From Fragilaria radians (taxonomy: Eukaryota > Bacillariophyta > Fragilariophyceae > Fragilariales > Fragilariaceae), in NCBI GenBank assembly GCA_900642245.1, contig CAAAJI010000024.1, forward strand, positions 93,313 to 155,807: a stretch of DNA of 62,495 bases. Reading direction: 5' to 3'. Below the pieces are notes generated by a model that was not told the DNA's origin, ran no database searches, and saw only the letters and a list, made by a program, of their open reading frames with translations. The position numbers and the translations under genes are program-made. Positions 55,197 through 62,495 of the stretch are shown one piece after another. Every line of letters begins with the position of its first letter. Position 1 is the stretch's first letter.

Positions 55197-56766
55197 TCAC
55201 TTTTTCCTTCTCAAATCCCGCAATCCATTTTTACTTCTAGCAACCTCAAAATTGCGATCATTCTTGTTCTGACGACTCACATCCAGTAATTGTTCCGTCG
55301 TTTCGATATTACCACCCCAAACATACCATATGGATACAAAAGGCGAAGATTTTTTGTGAACATCACTCTGCTTCCTCTCTCGAAAGTTTTTGGGGGGCTC
55401 GTAAACATATCGTTTGGAGGGTACAAGGAAGAACGCCTTCTTATCCCACTTGGATGCAAAGTATGGTTTTTTACTGACCCATTGCGGCATCAAAAGGAAC
55501 CAAGGAGTCTTGTCCATGGCAGACGAAGATAAGAAATCAATAAGTTTTGGTATATGATCCTGACTGTACGGTGGATTTGTTATTAAAACGTTCATTTTTG
55601 GTAGCTTTCCCGATGCCCACACCACATAGCAATCTTCTTTTGCATTGTGAACGGATGGAAATCCAAGAGATGCCAAATTTCGTTTGACTGCACCATCGCA
55701 GTAGTAGGGATCATAAATCTTACATTTGTGCTTGGCTGGGAAAAGGTATTCTAAAAGTGGTAAAATGTCCTGGTAGGCAGTCATGGGTGACTCGCAATGA
55801 TCATCTTCATCGACGGGAAATGGAAATTGTGAAGGTACATTTTGAGATCCTGAATCAACTGTATCATTATCACTAGAAGCTTAGGAGATAAATGTGAGAG
55901 AAAAGCTTTCTAATCGGCTATTGAGAATGCCACAGTCGGATTGTCTATGATGACATCACACCCGCCAATTGGTAAGTCAGAACGACATTTTGAAGTTCTA
56001 ATACCTATAATTCTAGCACAGATTTTGACTGGTAACCATCATGGTAATGTTGGAAACCAGCTTCGAATTATGCAATACATACTGCATGAAAAAACTAAAC
56101 AATGAACGTACCATCGTCAAATGCCTGTGGTTGCCATTGTATCTGTCCTGTGCCGTCAATGGTTCCGATTTCAATGGGTTCTCCTTCCTCAGTTCTCTTA
56201 AACGCTGAATACACTTTTTTTGACTTTTGATCCAACAATACAAGAATTTGTTCCTCTGGGTTTGATGGGAGAGGTACCATCTTTCCTTCCAATATTGGAT
56301 TTGGATTCACAGCATTATTTTCTTGATCATCCGGTACTGCCAAAGATTCTTTCACTTGTGATGCACTTTTGTCCTTCTTCTTCTTCTTCTTGTCCTTCTT
56401 TCGTTTCTTTTTTGACTTAGAATGTTCATCACAATTAGGTTGACATTCTTTAGTTTGGAATCCATCGTTATCACTGGTGTGTCCATCACTTGATCTTGGT
56501 TTCGTCGCCACTTGAAGTTCAAGCTTGCGCTTCTTTTTAAGGGAAGGTTGCGTGGATTCTTGTTTGACTGAGTTTATTCTTGCCAATTCAGCAAGTTCTG
56601 ACAAGGGGGTTGCTGTGGTTAGAGTTCTAGCTAAAAAGTCGTCGTCGACATCTTCAAGCTTTACAGAGGCAGCTTTCTGAAACACAGAAGACCAAGAGGA
56701 ACCAGGCTGTAATTTTGGTATGTCTAGATTTTTCCTTACTGCATTGCAATCAACTTTAGTTTTCAT
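55197..56766 (-). CDS. Lysine-rich protein with C-terminal NPPY-type SAM-dependent methyltransferase domain
   Basis: Two exons, 56112..56766 and 55197..55879, separated by a 232-bp intron (GTACGT donor, CTAAG acceptor, phase 1); product about 445 aa. The N-terminal half is disordered, with a long Lys tract at about 116-134 likely to act as a nuclear/nucleolar signal or RNA-binding patch. A compact segment around 165-215 (EEQILVLLDQKSKKVYSAF, IGTIDGTGQIQW) may be a small beta-rich domain. The C-terminal part has a SAM-binding-like YDPYYCDGAVKRNLASLGF (motif I, about 274-292) and VLITNPPYSQDHIPKLIDF (about 316-334) with the NPPY catalytic motif of amino-group (N6-adenine or N5-glutamine) methyltransferases. 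Motif order I then IV. The substrate (DNA, RNA or protein) is unknown. Divergent from DUS3. Confidence 0.8.
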
Positions 56767-57014
56767 AGTATCATCATTGTCAGCAAAGTTGGGACAGACA
56801 AGAAAATTTGTAATCGATTGGTTGGTTGTACACTTCCGGGATCTTCTGATTGTACTTTTCTACGCCAGCGATACCATTCCTTTTTGGATAAAAATAACTT
56901 TCCCGACCTCACGATTTACAACGCGGGACTGATTATCTCTTCAATAACCCAAACGTTGGAAAATGAAACACGAGTACAACTTTTCAGTGGACAGAATTAC
57001 CCCCCACTGCTGCC
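56767..57014. promoter_or_regulatory. Probable bidirectional promoter between the methyltransferase and DUS3
   Basis: Only 248 bp separate the two divergent ATGs, so both 5' UTRs and core promoters must fit here. No TATA box or named element can be assigned. Shared regulation of the two genes is an inference from spacing alone. Confidence 0.5.
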
Positions 57015-58895
57015 ATGGTGGAAGTGCCAAAATCACATTTGTCCTCAGAAGATGCGAACGTGTCACTTGAATGTCATCCCTCTACAACCTCATGTAGTAA
57101 TGGAGACACTCTGATCCCCGAAAGTTCGGTTATCGCACCTGTAGTTCATGAAGACAAGGAAAAAGCTTCAATTTCGAATATAGATTCGAATACGAAATCG
57201 GACGCATCGTTAACCTCAAAGGCACCACCAGATGATCAATTCACGCTCTTAGTGAAGCAAGAATATATTCTTTCACTCCGACCAAAAAGCTTAGGGCCGC
57301 TTCCTGTACCTTCTAACACAGGCTCGACAGATGAGAATGGTAAGGGACGGAAACGAGAGAAAGGCATGAACAAAAAACGACCCCGAGACGTCAGACAACC
57401 AGACTGTGAAAAGTTGTGTTTATTTCTTGTCAAAGTAGAGCCTTGTCCTCATAAAGAAAACTGTAAGTTTAGTCATGACGTTCAACAGTATTTACGAACA
57501 AAGCCAAGTGACCTCGACAGTATCCCTGGAGGTTGTCCTTCCTTTCGTGTTCACGGCATCTGTCGGTATGGAATTTGTTGTCGTCTAGCAGGAACTCACA
57601 CTAGTAAGGACGGGGAAAACCTTACTTCCGACACTGTCACGGAAGTGGAAACCACCAAAAACGTCTTGGATAGGGATACGCTGACTCTGTTACGGAAGAA
57701 TCAATATCCGTTTCATTGTCCTCGAAATCCTTTCCAGAACAAGGAAATGCCTGACAAGGTGCGTAAACTCTTTTCTGCACCTCTTCCGAAGGAATCTCCT
57801 CGCAAGACTATTGATTTTCGCGGCAAAGTGTATGTAGCTCCCCTTACCACAGTGGGCAATCTTCCCTTTCGCCGCATTATGAAGAAACATGGCGCAGATA
57901 TTACCTGCGGTGAAATGGCGGTCGCTACGTGTCTCTTAGAGGGAAAGCATTCTGAATGGTCCTTGGTTAAACGTCACGTCTCAGAAGACGTCTTTGGGGT
58001 ACAACTTGCCGCGGCCCATCCAGATCAGTTTGTCCGAGCAGCTGAGTTGTTGGAGAAGCATGTGGATATGGACTTTGTGGATCTGAATTTGGGATGTCCT
58101 CTTGATATCCTCTGTAACAAGGGAGCTGGTGCCCACTTGATGCTTCGTGAGAAGCGTCTCAAGGAATCGTTGATTGGACTTTGCAATACTCTATCAGTTC
58201 CCATCACCATCAAAATGCGTACGGGGTGGGATATGGCAAAGCCTATTGCACACAAATTGGTGCCCCACATTCAATCTTGGGGAGTCGATGGTGTTGCTAC
58301 AATATTCATCCATGGTCGATCTCGCTTACAGCGCTATTGCAAGGATGCCAACTGGGATTATATTGCGGAAGTGTCCAAGAGTCAATCTAGTGACTATCCC
58401 AAGATCCCTATTGTCGGAAATGGAGATATTTTTTCCTTCACCGACTACGAAGAAAAAGTTGCACGAGAGGGTGTAGAGGCAACTGCAATGTTAGCCCGTG
58501 GAGCATTGATCAAGCCGTGGTTACCCATGGAAATCAAGGAACGTCGTCACTGGGACATTTCTGCTTCTGAAAGGTTGGACATTCTTAAAGATTTTTGTAC
58601 CTTTGGCTTGGAACATTGGGGATCTGACCAGCAAGGTGTCAATACCACCCGCCGTTTCCTGTTGGAATGGCTGAGTTTTCTATGTCGTTATGTCCCTGTT
58701 GGTTTGTTGGAGCGTGTACCACAACAAATGAACCAAAGACCTCCGAATTACCTGGTTGGGAGGTCGGACTTGGAGACTCTTTTTTTGTCAACGTGTTCTT
58801 ATGATTGGATCAAGATTTCAGAGATGCTTTTGGGCCCAGTTCCTGATGGCTTCGAGTTTGAGCCAAAGCATAAAGCCAACGCCTACGCCAAGTAG
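57015..58895 (+). CDS. DUS3: tRNA-dihydrouridine(47) synthase, Dus3 family
   Basis: 626 aa, ATG at 57015, single exon. A flavoenzyme that reduces U47 in the variable loop of cytoplasmic tRNAs. The N-terminal third is disordered and basic, then a CCCH zinc-finger region (about 131-195: CLFLVKVEPCPHKENCKFSH, then CPSFRVHGICRYGICCRLAGTH), the diagnostic feature of Dus3. The TIM-barrel synthase starts at about 266 (FRGKVYVAPLTTVGNLPFRR; FMN-binding APLT), carries FVDLNLGCPLDI with the catalytic Cys (C361) and the KGAGAHLM loop, then KMRTGW, FIHGRSRLQRY and IPIVGNGDIFSF. All key motifs are intact and length matches the family. It shares a 248-bp upstream region with the methyltransferase gene. Confidence 0.95.
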   Translation: MVEVPKSHLSSEDANVSLECHPSTTSCSNGDTLIPESSVIAPVVHEDKEKASISNIDSNTKSDASLTSKAPPDDQFTLLVKQEYILSLRPKSLGPLPVPSNTGSTDENGKGRKREKGMNKKRPRDVRQPDCEKLCLFLVKVEPCPHKENCKFSHDVQQYLRTKPSDLDSIPGGCPSFRVHGICRYGICCRLAGTHTSKDGENLTSDTVTEVETTKNVLDRDTLTLLRKNQYPFHCPRNPFQNKEMPDKVRKLFSAPLPKESPRKTIDFRGKVYVAPLTTVGNLPFRRIMKKHGADITCGEMAVATCLLEGKHSEWSLVKRHVSEDVFGVQLAAAHPDQFVRAAELLEKHVDMDFVDLNLGCPLDILCNKGAGAHLMLREKRLKESLIGLCNTLSVPITIKMRTGWDMAKPIAHKLVPHIQSWGVDGVATIFIHGRSRLQRYCKDANWDYIAEVSKSQSSDYPKIPIVGNGDIFSFTDYEEKVAREGVEATAMLARGALIKPWLPMEIKERRHWDISASERLDILKDFCTFGLEHWGSDQQGVNTTRRFLLEWLSFLCRYVPVGLLERVPQQMNQRPPNYLVGRSDLETLFLSTCSYDWIKISEMLLGPVPDGFEFEPKHKANAYAK

Positions 58896-59097
58896 GATTC
58901 ATCTTTCAGTCAAAAGAAATACACTTTGTTATATAAAAATCACCAACAATAATCTACATACATTATGGATTGTTTTGATCTACTAGTTAATGCTCATTTG
59001 AAATTGAACTATAGGGGAAAGGAATTTATTTCAAATTTAATCAGAACAAGAGATCCTACTGAATTTGAAAACAATAAAGGGATCCTAGGATCGAAAA

Positions 59098-59880
59098 TTA
59101 CATCTCCTCTGTATTTACAGGATCTTCATTCTGATTGTACTTCTCCTGCCATCCCTCTGGTCCCACCACATAATATTCATTGAACTTTACGTAGCCATAT
59201 GTCAAGATTGCATACAAGATTGCGACACCAACCTTACGCTGAACTGACTTTTGTCGATTGTGCCAAACGGCGGCAGCACTTGAGGCAATCATGAAGTTAA
59301 ATTCATCATTGTCACCATTTCGGAGGATGCTAACTGCCGTATCTGTGAAGCCCCAGATGGCAAATACAGGACCCCAAATTTTAGCCCAGCGGTAACATTT
59401 TCCGGTATACCTCGATAGACGCATAGGAATTTCTTCCTTCCAGGGAGTGCCCAACAATCCCTCCTTTCGAGTCATCAAATTTGGAAAGCCACGAACTCCG
59501 GCAGTCAGCAATCCAAACGTCACTCCCAAACCAAAATTTGTGGTAGTTACAAGAATGATATTACGAGTTCCTCGTACTATTTTGCCTCCAAATCCAAGTT
59601 CCTTGAAAGATTTCACTGTCTTTACTTTCTTTGTGGGAGTTACCTCTATCGCTTCCTCGTAATCATCTGGTACAACTTCATCATCAGCTCCCAACACTGG
59701 ATAGTCGTAGTCAGTATCAGTCGATGTCCACAAGTTGTATCGCTTTCCAAACACATGTCGCCTGGGTGTATACGCTTTTTGACGTGACGTCACTTCCAAC
59801 ACTCGAATCGGAGCCGAAAAGTGAGGCTTAACACTCCGAATTGATACAAGGAGAATCAACGATATCAACATCAAATTCAT
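59098..59880 (-). CDS. Tim17/Tim22/Tim23-like membrane protein with N-terminal signal, probably plastid-targeted
   Basis: 260 aa from the ATG at 59880. Residues 1-18 are a hydrophobic signal segment (MNLMLISLILLVSIRSV), followed by PHFSAPIR, which resembles the Phe-containing processing site of secondary-plastid precursors, and a basic transit-like region. After an acidic stretch (61-80) the conserved part (about 95-235) shows glycine-spaced hydrophobic helices (NFGLGVTFGLLTAGVRG) and WGFTDTAVSILRNGDNDEFN, resembling the Tim17-family block with R-x-(K/G)-x-D-x-x-N. Such proteins form membrane translocons or preprotein/amino-acid transporters (Tim17/22/23, OEP16, HP20/30). Assignment is by motif only. 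It converges with DUS3, 202 bp between stops. Confidence 0.6.
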   Translation of the reverse strand: MNLMLISLILLVSIRSVKPHFSAPIRVLEVTSRQKAYTPRRHVFGKRYNLWTSTDTDYDYPVLGADDEVVPDDYEEAIEVTPTKKVKTVKSFKELGFGGKIVRGTRNIILVTTTNFGLGVTFGLLTAGVRGFPNLMTRKEGLLGTPWKEEIPMRLSRYTGKCYRWAKIWGPVFAIWGFTDTAVSILRNGDNDEFNFMIASSAAAVWHNRQKSVQRKVGVAILYAILTYGYVKFNEYYVVGPEGWQEKYNQNEDPVNTEEM

Positions 59881-62495
59881 TGTTGGATTAGACGTCTTTA
59901 TATTGTGTAAGCTAGTGTGATGATTCCTCTTTCTCCCGACAAATCGACGGTAAGACAAGATTTCAAATTTCGAATTTGAGCAGTGTCAATCCAAAATCTT
60001 GATTTTGTATTTTTCAATACAAGGCGTCATGGAAGCTACAAATTCCAAGTGGACACGAAGGATTGAGTGTAACTCGAACTTTAGCAATGTCATACTGTAA
60101 TACTGTAATATGAAAAAGATGCTAGGTGATTGAAAGAATGAAACTGCAACTTTACTATTCTTACAAAAACGTCACTGGTATTAGATTTTGTAAAGGTTTT
60201 AAGTAAATTGCAGAATCTTGAAAGAGGTGGAGTCTTCCCACCAATCTAGAAACCTTCTTCTTATCTGTAATAAACTAGTGAACAGCCTTTCAAATCAAAA
60301 GTGATTTAGTTCTTCAAAAATTAAGAAAACTTGCGAAGGCAAACAAATACTACAAGCTCAAAAATGATGGTTCCTAGGCTTTCAGTAAATAAGAGTGATA
60401 AACCGTAACAAATGAATTGAAAGCATAAAGGCACATACTTGGAAAAGTATGAGGCAACTAAAGTTCAAATAGATTATGAGATGACTTTACCTACCACAGT
60501 CAATAATATCTTTCACTGAAAAATAAACAATACGCAAGGTATATGTTCATTTGTTCGAGAATAGGAATGGATGAACTGTCTATCAGACATTCATATTTAA
60601 ATGTATACTATCCATATGATTCCCTTTCTTACTACAAAATATTGAATCAGCCAAATTCAATCATAATTGACAGTCTCTTGTAGCTGGGAGCCATCTGTAA
60701 TACTTTCCAAGGCTAGGGTAACATCAAACTATTTGACTCAAGTTACGATCCAACTCTTTACACTTCCGTATACCAGATCCAATTATAGAATGAGACTACA
60801 AAGTGCTGTTAAAATAGAGCAGTACAAAGCAAGTGAAAGGAAAACGCTTGAACCTGTGTGCATGTTTTTGGGAGTATATCAAAAAGGATGAGAGACTGAG
60901 GGAAATAAGGGAACAACCGATAAATATAGTAGTGAGCAAGAGTTTGTCATTGCCTTAACGGATGGTGAGAATTCTCACTAAATATATGAAAGCTCAATAT
61001 TTGGGTAATCAAAACTTAATTGTTTTGGTTACATACGAAACTTTGATGGCGGAAGGGAATTCAAGTGTTGGAATTTTTGATGTGGTAGGAACAAAAACTG
61101 AGCTAGTGTTGGCCTCCATCAGGTGGATATTACTTTGACAAAGAGAAGAAAAAATCAAAACAGTTCAAAGAAATAAATCGAATGGAGCTTGAGAGAAGAT
61201 TCAAAAATCTCAGAATCCAAGGATTTGTTGGATTAGAGCTGCTTGAGAGTTTTGTCGACATCTTACCATCTTTGATTTGTCGATGCGAATGTAAGATGAA
61301 GCCTCTTTGGGAGTCAAACCTTATGTCATTTGAAATTTTGTCTCCATTGATTTCAAGCCGACTTGGGTATCCTACCTACCCCGCAGATGCTAATGTGGCT
61401 GATTACAATTGATGCAAACGACCATTGATTACGATCTTTCTTTACGATATTGATTGTGCTTTGAAAGGATCACACTTGACTCTTCAATATCGTTTGTACC
61501 TACAGGAAATACATTATTTGTTATCTTATTTGAAATTTCGTGTGTACCTACGGAACTTCTTTTAGTTTCATAGGATGTTTGCTTGTCTTCCGTGTTCATT
61601 ATGTATGTCTGTTAGTTGGAAACGAGAAGGCACGTCAGGGAAAGCCTTCATTTCGTTACAGCATTACATTGTATCTCAAAAACCAGCTGGGGGCTTCACT
61701 ATGAAAGCTAGTTACTATATCGATAATTTAAAGTTACCTCTTTAGGATTTTTCAAAGGAAAGTATCAGATCAAAGGAATTTGTAGACCTTGATTTCAAAG
61801 AGAAAGCTGAAACTTTAGTCACGTTTTAAGATGTTCAATTCTGTTCTCATAAATATTCCATTGAGTATCTATTGAATTTATTCTGGATGACTTTTCACTA
61901 CGTTGGTGTTGAGTGGAATGACGTTTTGAGTATATGAACAAAGTTGAAATGCACATTCCAAAGAATACTTAGTTGAACAAATAAAAAATCTCATTTTCAG
62001 CAATCTGTATACCATTTTTGCCATTGGTTTCACAATAATCAAAGTCTAATTGATCTCTTAATTTTGTACACATAAAGTTTGCTGTCCCTCCAATAATTTA
62101 CAGTTTGATTGCAGTGCGTCTATATGTCAGGGCTTAGCTTTCTGATGTTGGATCTGGAAATAGCCAACTAGGAGACTAATTTTCTTCTTCATTCAAGTCA
62201 AGATTTTCAGGAAGACTTCAAACATTATCTTTAGGCACAAAAAACTCAGCTAACAAAAATGCTTCCTTCCGCAATAAAATTAGTTACTAGCCTCAATGTT
62301 GGACAATTGCAACATTTGCTTAGAAGACTAGTTTCAACAATAACAATATACGTTGGAGCTTATTTGACTGCATAAAAGTGACAAGGATTACTTAACAATT
62401 ATTTCATTCCAAAAAGGTTCAAGATCTAAAATTGAGGCTTTATACTTAAATGAGGTCATGAAGATGTGGGATTGCACTATGCCACCGATTAGGCC
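59881..62495. other. Gene-poor right end of window
   Basis: About 2.6 kb without a supportable gene. Plus-strand frames at 60667..60891 and 61182..61412 are 74 and 76 codons with no recognisable content. The left end should contain the promoter of the Tim17-like gene. Confidence 0.5.

Noticed and set aside
55197..55784. NPPY methyltransferase as a bacterial restriction-modification gene or contamination
   Set aside because: It continues upstream in frame into a spliced eukaryotic-style exon with a Lys tract, and base composition matches the neighbours.
61182..61412. 76-codon plus ORF near the right end
   Set aside because: No recognisable content; surrounding sequence is AT-rich and broken by stops.

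Overview
The window looks like nuclear DNA of a photosynthetic stramenopile, most likely a diatom. The evidence is short GT-AG introns (about 79-183 bp in most genes), AT-rich spacers, plastid-pathway genes and Ty1/copia retrotransposon remnants. The lycopene cyclase starts with a signal peptide followed at once by a Phe at the predicted cleavage site, the presequence type used to enter a secondary red plastid. No species-level assignment is attempted.

Layout: 1-9.9 kb carries the 3' part of an R3H-type gene, a monogalactosyldiacylglycerol (MGDG) synthase, a transposase relic, lycopene beta-cyclase and a three-exon gene for a membrane protein with a signal peptide. 10-20.3 kb is mostly gene-poor: a decayed pogo/CENP-B-type DNA transposon with terminal and subterminal repeats, one hypothetical gene (12.5-14.0 kb) and a relic of a non-LTR reverse transcriptase. 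20.4-31.6 kb is a gene cluster: a GT77-like Golgi glycosyltransferase, a RING-CH plus MYND membrane protein, two conserved-looking hypotheticals and a STE20/MST-type kinase. 31.6-40.8 kb is repeat-rich: diverged direct repeats, an old copia relic, and a young internally deleted copia element with 200-bp LTRs that are about 98% identical. 40.8-46.5 kb is one very long gene for a disordered protein. 46.5-48.3 kb is another copia relic with an LTR. 48.4-59.9 kb holds a SANT protein, eIF3d, a ChaN-like protein, a lysine-rich putative adenine-type methyltransferase, tRNA dihydrouridine synthase 3 and a Tim17-family-like protein with an N-terminal signal. 59.9-62.5 kb has no recognisable gene.

How the genes relate: MGDG synthase (thylakoid galactolipid), lycopene cyclase (carotenoids) and the signal-bearing Tim17-like protein point to plastid biogenesis, but they are scattered and not an operon. 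Genes often sit tail to tail with only 90-290 bp between stops. The methyltransferase and DUS3 are head to head over 248 bp, which suggests a shared promoter and possibly linked RNA-modification roles (inference). Several genes only make sense after splicing; I joined exons where donor, acceptor and codon phase all agreed.
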